Shown: positions 34,772 through 43,897 of the stretch, piece by piece | Position numbering within the stretch: the first letter of the stretch is position 1 | Layout: every line of letters begins with the position of its first letter | DNA from: Nostoc sp. FACHB-280 | GTDB lineage: Bacteria; Cyanobacteriota; Cyanobacteriia; Cyanobacteriales; Nostocaceae | Assembly: GCF_014697615.1 (NCBI RefSeq) | Contig: NZ_JACJSD010000028.1 | Location: 22,993 to 86,992 of the forward strand | Direction of reading: 5' to 3' | DNA length: 64,000 nucleotides | Position numbers and translations under genes: made by a program | The notes under the pieces: generated by a model | Databases searched by the model: none | Seen by the model: the letters and a program-made list of their open reading frames with translations, nothing else | What the model was told of the DNA's origin: nothing

Positions 34772-35835
34772 CTGGAATAGGTTGACCGCTAGACAGCACC
34801 AATGGGAAATTATGGACATTAGGCGCGTGCATGACACTGAGACCAATATTGGCACGGTTTAAGATATCAGCGTCGCTTCTAATTACATTACCCCGACTAT
34901 CTAAGATGGAATGATTAAAGTTAAAGCCATTGAGACTAAATGCCATTGAACATACACCCATCGCCGCAAACCAAATACCTATTGTTGGTAATGCTGCTAA
35001 TAAGAAATGGAAAGCACGATGATTTCTGCTAGCAAAGGTAGGAATCAACAAGCGTCTCAAGAAGCTATGGTGTTCCTGCCAAGTATTTGTATGTCACTTG
35101 CTGCTGACCCAACTTATATCCAGCATTGATGGATTCATTTTCATCGGTATTGCGAATTAGTGTTGAAGCCACTAAAGAACCATGCAAAGAACTCAACAGT
35201 GCGCCACCAAACACACCTGCTACACCCAACATATGGAACGGGTGCGTCAGGATATTATGATCGCCTTGGAAAGCCAACATAAAGTGGAAAGTTCCAGCGA
35301 TTCCCAAAGGTAAACCATCAGAAAAACTACCTTGACCAATGGGATAAACTAGCAAAACGGAAGTAGCAGCAATCACGGGTGCAGAATAGGCAACTGCTAT
35401 CCAAGGACGCATTCCTAAACGATAGCTAAGTTCCCAAAATCGCCCTAGTAAGCACCAAATACCAATCAGAAAATGCAGCACAATCAACTGATATGGCCCA
35501 CCATTGTAGAGCCATTCATCCATTGATGCCGCTTCCCAGATAGGATAAAAGTGCAAACCAATGGCAGCAGAAGTCGGCACCACTGCGGCTGTAATTAAAT
35601 TATTCCCCTCCATTAGTGAACCCATAATTGGCTCACGTATGCCATCCATATCTACGCTAGGCGCAGCAATAAAAGCCAAAACAAAACAGGTGGTAGCAGC
35701 TAGCAAGGTAGGAATCGACAATACACCAAACCAGCCGATATAAATCCGATTTTCTGTGCTGGTAATCCACGCACAAAAACTATCCCATAAATCAAAAAAA
35801 TTAAATTCCTTTTGACGTTGAACAATGGTACTCAT
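34764..35835 (-). pseudogene. psbA: rogue-type photosystem II D1 (psbA) with a one-base frameshift
   Basis: The first frame (35835 to 35065) gives residues 1-254 of a D1 protein and then a stop. A +1 frame continues [20 protein letters not shown] to 34764. One extra A near 35073 explains the break; corrected, the protein is about 356 aa. D170, Y161, H190, H198, H215 and H272 are kept. E189 is D (QGDHN), E333 is A (MHAPN), D342 is V (FPLVL), A344 is S and Q130 is F. Loss of Mn-cluster ligands marks a rogue or sentinel D1 that would assemble photosystem II unable to evolve oxygen. AGGAG precedes the ATG. Confidence 0.85.
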
Positions 35836-36359
35836 GGTTTTTAGCTCCTAAGTAATTCCAAGTTCAAAATTTTTCTACGACTTTTAGCAGATGCCTATCG
35901 CTTAGGTTTGACCTACCGTTGTATGTTCAGCAATTACGATAGTTTTCAGAGAGTAGAGTTGCCAGTAATCAATTAGTTGAATATCTCTAGTTTGAAGTTA
36001 GAAAAAGAATTTGAGGAACTTGTGAGGAAACACAATACTTATGAAAAATTAAATTTTGTCATAATTGAGATTAACAACATAGTCAACGCATCTTAAAAGT
36101 AAGTAAACCAAAGATTTCCCAGTCAAAGCGACAATATCTTGATCTAATAGCAAATATTAGCTGATCGGTAGCTACTATTGTCAATCAAATCGAGAATGTG
36201 CGATCGCTTCTACGAGTAGAAGTTGCAGAACAGATGCTCTAAGAGATTAGTCCACTAACCCAACATTATTACTTATGAACTAGAAAAACGTTAAAGGAGG
36301 AAAGAGGAATCAAAAACCTTTTTTCTTTGTTCGTTTTTCAGCCAAACGCCATCCTGAAG
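35836..36359. other. spacer between psbA-like and ldh genes
   Basis: 524 bases, AT-rich, with one HIP1-like GCGATCGC near 36199. It should contain the psbA-like promoter at its left end and the end of the ldh transcript at its right. I see no gene, RNA or strong hairpin, and no clear operator. Confidence 0.5.
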
Positions 36360-37358
36360 TTAAATATTCAGTTGCTCAATAGTCTGGCGGAGAATTTTAC
36401 TAGAATGTTGTAACTGTTGTAATTCTGTTTTATTCAACGAGAGATTCAAAACCCTCGTAACGCCCTGACGGTTAACTACCGCAGGTAAACTCAAACACAC
36501 ATCTTGAATACCATGAATATCATTAATGAGGCTGCTGATTGTTAAAACTCGGTTTTGATTACGTAAAATTGACTGTGTAATTTGGGCTACTGCCAAGCCA
36601 ATCGCATAGGAAGTTGCTCCTTTACGCTGGATAATCTCGTAAGCAGCATTCTTCACTTGTGCAAAGATATTTTGTAATTGCGGATCTATCTGTTTGCCTT
36701 CTTCCCACGTTTCATCTAGAAGGTGCATTCCAGATATATTTACCTTGCTCCAAACCGGAACTTCACTATCACCGTGTTCCCCAATAATGTAAGCGTGTAA
36801 ACTACGTGGGTCAATTTGAAACTTTTGGGATAACAAATAGCGAAAACGTGCAGTATCTAAGACGGTTCCCGTCCCAATTACACTAGAACTAGGCAACCCA
36901 GAAATTTTGAGACAGACATAAGTCATGATGTCTACTGGATTGGTAACAATCAGCAAAATCGCTGTTGAACAAAATTTAACAACTTCTGGAATTAAGCTTT
37001 GGAAAATTTCCACATTTCTGTTTACTAAATCTAAACGAGTTTCTCCTGGCTTCTGCTTGGCTCCAGCAGTAATAATGACAATATCTGCATTCTCTCCGTC
37101 AGCTAAAGTTCCTGCTCTAATTAATGTTGGTTAAACAAAGGGGAGTCCATGTTGTAAATCCATGACTTCCCCTTCTAATTTGTGCTGATTGATATCAACA
37201 ATTACTATTTCATCTAAGATATTTTGGATCAGCAGCGAATAAGCACAAGCCATCCCTACCTGACCTGCACCAACAATTACTCCTTTACGGGGTTGGCGAA
37301 TGATAGGAGAAATAGATTTCTCTCCTGATGAGGATGTAAATAAGTTTTCAAAAAACAT
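36360..37358 (-). pseudogene. ldh: L-lactate dehydrogenase with an in-frame nonsense codon
   Basis: The complete frame is 332 codons. The N-terminal Rossmann part has [18 protein letters not shown]. Codon 76 is TAA (complement of 37131-37133), within [20 protein letters not shown], where a single base change from a sense codon such as GAA would explain the stop. The rest of the same frame is intact: [43 protein letters not shown] and the catalytic histidine in [13 protein letters not shown]. Reinitiation at an internal ATG would lack the NAD-binding motif. It would have reduced pyruvate to lactate in fermentation. Confidence 0.85.
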
Positions 37359-37427
37359 ACAAACAATTAACCTATGTAATGCCCATCTTCCTTTAACCTT
37401 GGAGCCTCATTTGACAGACCAAATGAT

Positions 37428-37754
37428 TTAACTCGTTGACCAACGTAGCATTGCAAAAACTGCTGTTTGTTCTGCGGTGTTGGATTGATTTTTCCACTCT
37501 TTCAAAAGGGTTTTCGGCAGCGTTCTCACCATTTCTACCATAACTCCTGCTACATCGTTTTCTGAAAACTTTTGCGGGATTTTAGCTTGTAATTCTGGCG
37601 ATCGCAGACAATCCAAAAACCCGTGAATTAAAATTGGAGCATTGCCCGCAGGAGGCGTAAAAATTAACGCCTCATTCTCGGCGACAGCCCGCGAGCGAAA
37701 CTGCTCTAAGTTTCCCCAACCGATATATTCACACTGCAACGAGTTGCCAATCAT
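37428..37754 (-). CDS. uncharacterised protein, 108 aa
   Basis: The start at 37754 is chosen because AAGGAGTT lies seven bases upstream; an earlier start at 37775 would include this site. The product (MIGNSLQCEYIGWGNLEQFR and onward) is soluble and mixed alpha/beta, with FTPPAGNAPILIHGFLDCL in the middle. Family not recognised. It lies between the ldh and PNPOx-like genes on the same strand. Confidence 0.5.
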   Translation of the reverse strand: MIGNSLQCEYIGWGNLEQFRSRAVAENEALIFTPPAGNAPILIHGFLDCLRSPELQAKIPQKFSENDVAGVMVEMVRTLPKTLLKEWKNQSNTAEQTAVFAMLRWSTS

Positions 37755-37816
37755 GGTTGAACTCCTTGGCTCCAATCGGGACAGAAAATTAAATTACATC
37801 CATCTTGACAACTCAA

Positions 37817-38269
37817 TCACGACTGACTGCTGACTCCTTGAGTTGTTCGCCCAGTCATCTCACTGGGATGAATGCGGTAGATGACAATGACATTTGCTCG
37901 TCCCCAAACATCTATCCACGTTCGATTCAATGCAGGAGAAAGTTGTGGATTCTGTGCTTTGATCAATTGCATCGCATGAGTTAACTCTTGCTGCTCAGTT
38001 AGGCGTTCAGCCCAACCCCTGACAATTACACTGCGCCAATGGGATAAATTGTGAATCTCTTCGACCTGTAAGCACACTTCCGGATTTGCATCAATGTACT
38101 TCGTCTTCATTCCTTCGGTTGTAAAGATGTACAGATTGGGATTCTCGAAATAATAGTGCATCGGCACTACATAGGGATGTCCTTCCGATGTACAGCCTAA
38201 GTGTCCATACTCTATCTTCTGTAGAAGATCATGTATTTCCTTTGCTCCCATTTCATCAATATCTAACAC
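37817..38269 (-). CDS. pyridoxamine 5'-phosphate oxidase-like flavin-binding protein
   Basis: About 150 residues from a GTG at 38269, which has GGAAG upstream; a TTG at 38293 is an alternative. The split-barrel FMN fold is suggested by YGHLGCTSEGHPYVVPMHYY, then IFTTEGMKTKYIDANPEVCL and VIVRGWAERL. It ends with YRIHPSEMTGRTTQGVS. Family members bind FMN, F420 or haem and often act in redox stress. The paralogue at 50995-51444 is very similar throughout, including the start LDIDEM. Confidence 0.75.
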   Translation of the reverse strand: MLDIDEMGAKEIHDLLQKIEYGHLGCTSEGHPYVVPMHYYFENPNLYIFTTEGMKTKYIDANPEVCLQVEEIHNLSHWRSVIVRGWAERLTEQQELTHAMQLIKAQNPQLSPALNRTWIDVWGRANVIVIYRIHPSEMTGRTTQGVSSQS

Positions 38270-38619
38270 AGTCTTTCTTCCTTGCAAATACAATAATTCA
38301 ACTTCGATTGGTTCTGCTTCTATACAAATCCATTAGGATAGAATCTCAATCCTCAAGAAGAAATACACCCACGGAAAGAGAAGAAAGAGCAAATTAAATT
38401 TTTGAACTATCTCCTTTGCGATTGATTAATCCCTATCTAAAGATAGATAAGCCACTATCTTTGTTCGAGAATTTGACTGAAAAATTCCTCACATATTCCT
38501 CACATTTTGTTGGTAACCTCAAAGTAGAGTCCACATTTCAAACAGCAAAGTGGCAAAAGATGGGCCACTGTATATATTCATCAAACTCCAAGATAAGTAG
38601 AAAGTATTGGAGGAAAAGT

Positions 38620-39381
38620 ATGCTCAATGTTGTGCGTCGTAGTCAGATTATCGGTTGGATAGCAATAGATAGCTCCACAGCTAATAGTTTTGGTGAGTTA
38701 GAAGAAGTTTGGTTAGATGATTCTGGGCGTATTGCTTATTTTTCGGGTGGAGAAACATATTTACCAGTAGAAAAAATTGCTGGGGTAGGTATGGGTGCAG
38801 TTTCTGTTTATTATCCTCCACTAGAAGACACGCCAGAAAACCTCCGCCGCTTGCATGAAATTACAGTTGAATCTACACTAGGTGAGCCTCTTGGCTGGGT
38901 GGAAGATTTTTTATTTGATTGGCAAACGGGAGAAATCGCCGCTTACATTGTGGCGGGAGAAATTGCGGCTCATTTTGGTGGACGCGCAGTGTTGTATCCC
39001 GAAGATGTTGAGGAAATTACCATTGATAAACTAATTATCGGTGAAGATGTTAAACATCAACTTGAAGCTGAGTCAGAGGGACTCAAGGGTTTCTTCAGCG
39101 AGAAATCACAACAGGTACAACATTTAGTACATATCATAGGCGATCGCCTACATCATCTGATTGCCCCCAGCGATAAACCAGAAGTTGTCCGCGTCAAAAT
39201 CAAGGAAGTTAGCGACGAAGTAGCAGCTTCTACTAATCATCCACATCATGCTGTGCAAGAAGCTACGGAGTTCTTACAAGAGCAATGGCATAGTTTACAA
39301 CAAAGTATTACCCGTGCAGGAGAGCGTGCAAAAGCGTCTCTAGATGCCGCCTGGAAGCAAATCCACCAAACAAAGTCTTGA
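38620..39381 (+). CDS. PRC-barrel domain protein
   Basis: 253 residues. The start at 38620 is chosen for its GGAGG (38609-38613); an upstream in-frame start at 38416 is not preceded by a ribosome site and adds unlikely sequence. Two PRC-barrel units are visible: residues about 8-62 (GELEEVWLDDSGRIAYFSGG) and 82-145 (GEPLGWVEDFLFDWQTGEIA). A helical tail follows (residues 170-253). PRC barrels bind proteins or RNA and act in photosynthetic assembly and RNA processing. The prs gene starts three bases after its stop, so the two are cotranscribed. Confidence 0.8.
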   Translation: MLNVVRRSQIIGWIAIDSSTANSFGELEEVWLDDSGRIAYFSGGETYLPVEKIAGVGMGAVSVYYPPLEDTPENLRRLHEITVESTLGEPLGWVEDFLFDWQTGEIAAYIVAGEIAAHFGGRAVLYPEDVEEITIDKLIIGEDVKHQLEAESEGLKGFFSEKSQQVQHLVHIIGDRLHHLIAPSDKPEVVRVKIKEVSDEVAASTNHPHHAVQEATEFLQEQWHSLQQSITRAGERAKASLDAAWKQIHQTKS

Positions 39382-39383
39382 TT

Positions 39384-40316
39384 ATGGACAAATTCATCCT
39401 CTTTGCTGGCACAGCTAACCCTGATTTAGCTGCCGCAGTTGCCCAGAAACTCGACATTCCTTTGGGGAAATCTCTGGTGGAACGCTTTCCAGATGGTGAG
39501 GTAAATGTGCGGCTTCTGGAATCGGTACGCCAAAAGTCTGTATTTATCCTCCAGTCTACAGCACCACCTGTCAATGAACATTTAGTAGAACTTTTAGCTT
39601 TTGCAGATGCTTGTCGTCGATCTGCGGCTGGTCGAATTACAGCGATTATTCCTTACTTTGGCTACGCCCGTGCTGATAAACGTCACGGTAGGCGCGAGCC
39701 AATTACCGCCAGTATGGTAGCTGAAGTGTTACAGGCTGTCGGGGTAAATCATGTTGTCACCCTGGATTTACACACACTGCAAATTGAAGGTTTCTTTCGT
39801 ATTCCTGTAGACAGTCTGACGGCTGTACCCATTTTTTGTGAGGCTATACGCCATTACTTACCACCTAATTTCGTAGTTGTATCTCCAGATACGGGGCGCG
39901 TCCAAATGGCAACCCAGTATGCCCAAAAGCTCGATAGTTCGGTAGTCGTGCTACACAAACACCGCACCAGTGGCACAGAAACAGAGGTAACTCGTGTTGT
40001 GGGTGATGTAAAGGGTTGTGCCTGCTTAATTATCGATGACATGATTTCTACTGGCGGCACTCTTGCTAAAAGTATTGAAGCCTTACTCAAAGCCGAAGCA
40101 CGTCCAGAAATAATTATTGCTGCTACTCATGGGTTGTTTGTCAAAGAAGCACGGGCTAAGTTAAGCCATCCCAGTGTGAAGGCGATTTTTGTTACCGACA
40201 GTGTAACTCCCAAAGAAACCGACTGGCAGCAATTAAAAATTGTCTCGATCGCACCTTTAATTGCTACTACTATTCAACGATTTAAAACAGATGGTTCAAT
40301 TAGTGATTTATTTTAG
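39384..40316 (+). CDS. prs: ribose-phosphate pyrophosphokinase (PRPP synthetase)
   Basis: 310 residues from the ATG at 39384; an in-frame TTG two codons earlier is also possible. Motifs: FAGTANPDLAAAVAQKLDIP, FPDGEVNVRL, the flexible loop YFGYARADKRHGRREPI (residues about 90-106) and the PRPP-binding IIDDMISTGGTLAKS (residues about 214-228). It makes PRPP from ribose 5-phosphate and ATP. It would feed the phosphoribosyltransferase gene that follows 12 bases later. It is likely a second copy, because every genome needs a housekeeping prs. Confidence 0.9.
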   Translation: MDKFILFAGTANPDLAAAVAQKLDIPLGKSLVERFPDGEVNVRLLESVRQKSVFILQSTAPPVNEHLVELLAFADACRRSAAGRITAIIPYFGYARADKRHGRREPITASMVAEVLQAVGVNHVVTLDLHTLQIEGFFRIPVDSLTAVPIFCEAIRHYLPPNFVVVSPDTGRVQMATQYAQKLDSSVVVLHKHRTSGTETEVTRVVGDVKGCACLIIDDMISTGGTLAKSIEALLKAEARPEIIIAATHGLFVKEARAKLSHPSVKAIFVTDSVTPKETDWQQLKIVSIAPLIATTIQRFKTDGSISDLF

Positions 40317-40328
40317 AGGTATAAAAAT

Positions 40329-40991
40329 ATGTGGCAAAAGTTCCGTAATCGGACGGAGGCTGGGAAACTGTTAGCGGCTGAATTAACAGAGTATGCTAAT
40401 CGTCCAGATGTTTTAGTATTGGGGCTTCCCCGTGGCGGTGTGCCTGTAGCATTTGAAGTAGCCAAGGCACTTGATGCACCATTAGATGTCTGCTTAGTGC
40501 GGAAACTAGGTGTACCAGGACACAAGGAACTGGCGATGGGTGCAATTGCTACCGGAGGAGTCCGTGTATTAAATGAAAATGTTGTAGATTGGTTGCGGAT
40601 TCCCCAAGCAACTATTGATGAAGTCGCCGCAATCGAAATGGGGGAATTAGAGCGTCGGAACATAGCCTATAGGGGTAATCGTCTGCTACCGAAAGTCAAA
40701 AATCATACGATTATTTTAGTTGATGACGGTATTGCTACGGGTGCAACTATTCGTGCAGCAATCGCCACATTAAAACAGCAACAACCCCGTGAACTGGTAG
40801 TTGCAGTTCCCGTTGCAGGTGTAGCCACTTGTGAAGAACTGCAAGCAGAGGTAGATCGGGTTGTCTGCGTGATGATGCCAGAAGATTTATATGCGATCGG
40901 CCTTTGGTATGAAGATTTTGGGCAAACAACCGACGCTGAGGTATGTGAACTTTTGACAAGACAAAAATTACTGGTAGCTAATGATTTGTAA
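40329..40991 (+). CDS. phosphoribosyltransferase family protein
   Basis: 220 residues. PRPP loop: IILVDDGIATGATIRAAIA (residues about 129-147). Hood: VLVLGLPRGGVPVAFEVAKA. It is a clear paralogue of 24182-24853 (same start FRNRTEAG, same HKELAMG segment). It follows the PRPP synthetase by 12 bases, which suggests that substrate supply and use are coexpressed. The acceptor substrate is unknown. AGAGG precedes the ATG. Confidence 0.8.
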   Translation: MWQKFRNRTEAGKLLAAELTEYANRPDVLVLGLPRGGVPVAFEVAKALDAPLDVCLVRKLGVPGHKELAMGAIATGGVRVLNENVVDWLRIPQATIDEVAAIEMGELERRNIAYRGNRLLPKVKNHTIILVDDGIATGATIRAAIATLKQQQPRELVVAVPVAGVATCEELQAEVDRVVCVMMPEDLYAIGLWYEDFGQTTDAEVCELLTRQKLLVANDL

Positions 40992-41006
40992 ACAGAGGTT
41001 CAGTCA

Positions 41007-41765
41007 ATGGATAGGACATTAACACAGAATCCCCAAGAACATCTGGTGTCGGTGACAGCAGGTGAGGTTAAGCTAGAGGGAAATTTGGTGATTCCTGATG
41101 GTGCGACAGGCATAGTGTTATTTGCTCATGGTAGTGGTAGCAGCCGTCACAGTCCGCGTAATCGCTATGTTGCTGAAGTCTTACAACAGGCAGGACTCGC
41201 AACTTTATTAATTGATTTACTGACGCTGGAAGAAGAAGAAATTGACCTGCGAACAAGACATTTGCGCTTTGATATTGGTTTGTTAGCCTCGCGGTTAGTT
41301 GGGGCTACAGATTGGCTGACACAAAACCCAGATACTCGACATCTGAAAGTAGGTTACTTTGGCGCGAGTACAGGGGGTGGTGCAGCCCTCGTCGCCGCCG
41401 CAGAACGTCCAGAGGCGGTGCAGGCGATTGTTTCTCGTGGCGGACGACCTGATTTAGCTGGTTCAGCCTTACCTCATGTCACCGCGCCGACATTGTTGAT
41501 TGTTGGGGGTTACGATCTGCCAGTGATCACAATGAACGAGGATGCACTAGAACAGTTGCGCTCTCCAAAACGCTTAGAGATTGTCCCCAAAGCCACCCAT
41601 CTATTTGAAGAACCAGGTGCATTAACCGCAGTCGCACAACTGGCGAGTGAATGGTTTACGCACTATCTCATACCAATTCACGAAATTATTGATACAAATA
41701 GCTTCCTCTGCCCCTCTGCTCCCTCTGCCTCCTCTGCTTGCCTATCTGTATCATTTTTTAAGTGA
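41007..41765 (+). CDS. alpha/beta hydrolase (dienelactone-hydrolase type)
   Basis: 252 residues. The nucleophile elbow is GYFGASTGGGAAL (Ser about 119). The acid is in VGGYDLPV (Asp about 174), and the histidine in ATHLFEEP (about 197). The oxyanion region is LFAHGSGSSRHSPRN. No signal peptide, so it is cytoplasmic. The last 30 residues (SFLCPSAPSASSACLSVSF) come from a CTCTGCC-type low-complexity spacer and are probably not part of the original protein. It lies 15 bases after the phosphoribosyltransferase gene. Confidence 0.8.
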   Translation: MDRTLTQNPQEHLVSVTAGEVKLEGNLVIPDGATGIVLFAHGSGSSRHSPRNRYVAEVLQQAGLATLLIDLLTLEEEEIDLRTRHLRFDIGLLASRLVGATDWLTQNPDTRHLKVGYFGASTGGGAALVAAAERPEAVQAIVSRGGRPDLAGSALPHVTAPTLLIVGGYDLPVITMNEDALEQLRSPKRLEIVPKATHLFEEPGALTAVAQLASEWFTHYLIPIHEIIDTNSFLCPSAPSASSACLSVSFFK

Positions 41766-41816
41766 AATGGTATCAGGTAGATGGGATTGGGGTCAAGGTG
41801 TAGGAGGTAAGAGTTT

Positions 41817-43157
41817 ATGGATGTAGTCAAGCGTCGTATTGGTCTTGAGCAAGAGTTTTTTCTGGTAGATGAAGTTGGTCATCTGAGCGATCGCGCTGAT
41901 GAATTTTTGCAGGGCTGTCACATCATGGCGCAAGCACAATGTTTAAACCCAAGTTACTTTGTGCCGGAGTTTGTCAAGAGTATGGTGGAGATTAACACAC
42001 CACCAGCCTACACTGGCACAGAACTAGCAAGAGTTTATCTCAAAAATCTGAAATTGGCGATCGCTGTGGCGCGACAGATGAATTTACGCCTCTATCCTCT
42101 GTCTAGCTACCCCTTACATATTATGCCAGTGATGCGCGATCGCCCCAATTACCATATCCAAGCGCGGACTGTGGGCTATGATAAATTTCTGCACGCCGGG
42201 AAATGTACAGGCACACATCTGCATTTAGAAGTTCCGCCAGGAGTAATTGATCCTCGCGTTGCAGTCTCTTACAACTCAACATCAGCCGAGCGAGAAGAAC
42301 TACTAAATATCTACAATTTAGCTACAGCTTGCGACTCAGCCCTCATTGCTTTAACACGGGCTTGTCCATTTTATGAAGGACAAGCGATCAGACTAGCCGC
42401 CCATACAATTCGCTATCGGGGTAGTGAAACCTTTGGCTGGGAAGGAGTTTACACGAATTTACAATCTGTGGGCGGGCTTAAGCCTTATGCCGAGAGTGTG
42501 GAGGATTTAGTTGAACAGCAATTTGCTCGTTACTACGCTTGGTTGCAAGCAATGGCCAAGGTAGGAATTGAACCTCACTCTTTCTTAGAAGCGGGAGGAA
42601 GCCTACTGAAATCTGCTTGGAATCCAGTCCGACTCAACAAACTCGGCACTGTAGAAATCAGATGTATAGATAGTAACTATCCTTCAGTGATTTTAGCTGT
42701 AATTGTGCTGCTTGAGAATGCCGCTAATCGAGTCAGGAGCGAGAAGTTAACAGTTAGACCAGCTAAAGGGATACAGATATTTGAATTAGTAGGTAAATGT
42801 CTTTATGTCCCAGATTTCGCCTATCTAAATGGTGAATTACTCTATACCTCAGCTACAGAGGGAATTAAAAACCCCAAAGTTAAGGCTTACGTCGATTCAA
42901 TTTTGCAGTTTGCAGATGGAGGCGAAGGAGCAAATTTTATGGCAAAACTTAGAAAAGACCTCGATCACTATCAGACGATAGAAGCAGGGATATTACAAGA
43001 GTTTACCCCGACAACTACTCAACTGACCTTAGATGCGGGTTTGCGTCTAGTGCGTGAGTGTTGTGACAAACTCGAAGCCCAAGTTGCATGGCTAGATACA
43101 GAAAATCCCCTAGCAGCATTGGACATTGACGAAGGATTGTTACTACAGCCGCATTAA
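41817..43157 (+). CDS. GCS2-type glutamate-cysteine ligase family protein
   Basis: 446 residues. Motifs of the family: RIGLEQEFFLVDEVGHLSDR (residues about 6-25), FVKSMVEINTPPAYTGTELA and GTHLHLEVPPGVIDPRVAVS. The middle YRGSETFGWEGVYTNLQS and the HSFLEAGGSLLKSAWNPVRL segment match cyanobacterial members. It probably makes an ATP-dependent amide bond with glutamate; whether it is the glutathione pathway enzyme cannot be told. The next gene is a pentapeptide protein, repeating the pairing seen at 28639-29881. Confidence 0.75.
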   Translation: MDVVKRRIGLEQEFFLVDEVGHLSDRADEFLQGCHIMAQAQCLNPSYFVPEFVKSMVEINTPPAYTGTELARVYLKNLKLAIAVARQMNLRLYPLSSYPLHIMPVMRDRPNYHIQARTVGYDKFLHAGKCTGTHLHLEVPPGVIDPRVAVSYNSTSAEREELLNIYNLATACDSALIALTRACPFYEGQAIRLAAHTIRYRGSETFGWEGVYTNLQSVGGLKPYAESVEDLVEQQFARYYAWLQAMAKVGIEPHSFLEAGGSLLKSAWNPVRLNKLGTVEIRCIDSNYPSVILAVIVLLENAANRVRSEKLTVRPAKGIQIFELVGKCLYVPDFAYLNGELLYTSATEGIKNPKVKAYVDSILQFADGGEGANFMAKLRKDLDHYQTIEAGILQEFTPTTTQLTLDAGLRLVRECCDKLEAQVAWLDTENPLAALDIDEGLLLQPH

Positions 43158-43189
43158 TAGAAAACTAAAATTTCACAAAACTTAAGACT

Positions 43190-43759
43190 ATGGACGTTAA
43201 AGAACTTCTCAATCGATATGCAGCAGGCGAAAGGAACTTCTACGGTATTGCCTTACCAAAAGCTGACCTCAGAGGTGTTCACTTGGGTGGTGTAGACTTT
43301 GGTAGAGCAGACCTAAGTGGCGCTAATCTGACAAAAGCATCCATGAGTGGTGCTAATTTGAGTCAAGCAAATCTTCAAGGCGCGAACCTTGAACAAGCAA
43401 ATTTATCAGAAGTGATTTTAAGTGGTGCAGATTTGCGTGAAGCTACTCTATCGACAGCTAACCTGAATGAATCAGACCTTAGCGGTGCATATCTTTGTGA
43501 TGCAGACTTATGTAATGCAAGTTTGCATATGGCATTACTCAGTACAGCTAACTTGCAGCGTGTGAACCTCTGTGATGCCAAAATGAGTGGGGTCAGGATG
43601 TGGAAAGCTGATTTGAGAGAAGCTGACCTCACTGGTGCTGATTTAAGTGAGGCTAATTTAAGTGACGCAAACCTGACTGGGGCAAATCTAAATGCCACAG
43701 ATATGAGTGAAGCCTTTTTAACTGGGACAATTATGCCTGACGGTACTATTCATCAATAA
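43190..43759 (+). CDS. pentapeptide-repeat protein, 189 aa
   Basis: A head of about 20 residues (VKELLNRYAAGERNFYGI) is followed by about 28 A(D/N)LXX repeats (LSGANLTKASMSGANLSQAN and so on), predicting a beta-helix. It ends LTGTIMPDGTIHQ. The head matches the paralogue at 25041, and the tail matches the fragment at 29834-29881. Function unknown. It starts 32 bases after the GCS2 gene. Confidence 0.85.
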   Translation: MDVKELLNRYAAGERNFYGIALPKADLRGVHLGGVDFGRADLSGANLTKASMSGANLSQANLQGANLEQANLSEVILSGADLREATLSTANLNESDLSGAYLCDADLCNASLHMALLSTANLQRVNLCDAKMSGVRMWKADLREADLTGADLSEANLSDANLTGANLNATDMSEAFLTGTIMPDGTIHQ

Positions 43760-43897
43760 GTAGAAGGACTAAATTAAACCTAACTAGAGATCACCGGGTT
43801 TCGACTGCGCTCAACCCTCTTGGGATAAGGTCAGCGAGTTCTAAATAATTATGTCCACCTACTTAGTTGTCTAGATTCTCAATTATTAGCACTATTA

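Noticed and set aside
34764..35060. Independent small protein of 98 codons
   Set aside because: It is the C-terminal third of D1 in the +1 frame (TTG start); the frameshift explanation is simpler.
36360..37013. A functional short lactate dehydrogenase starting inside the gene
   Set aside because: It would lack the NAD-binding Rossmann motif, which is upstream of the stop, so it cannot be an active enzyme.
43375..43698. Minus-strand frame of 107 codons opposite the pentapeptide gene
   Set aside because: Its regular Ala/Ser/Phe pattern is the mirror of the pentapeptide repeat, not an independent gene.
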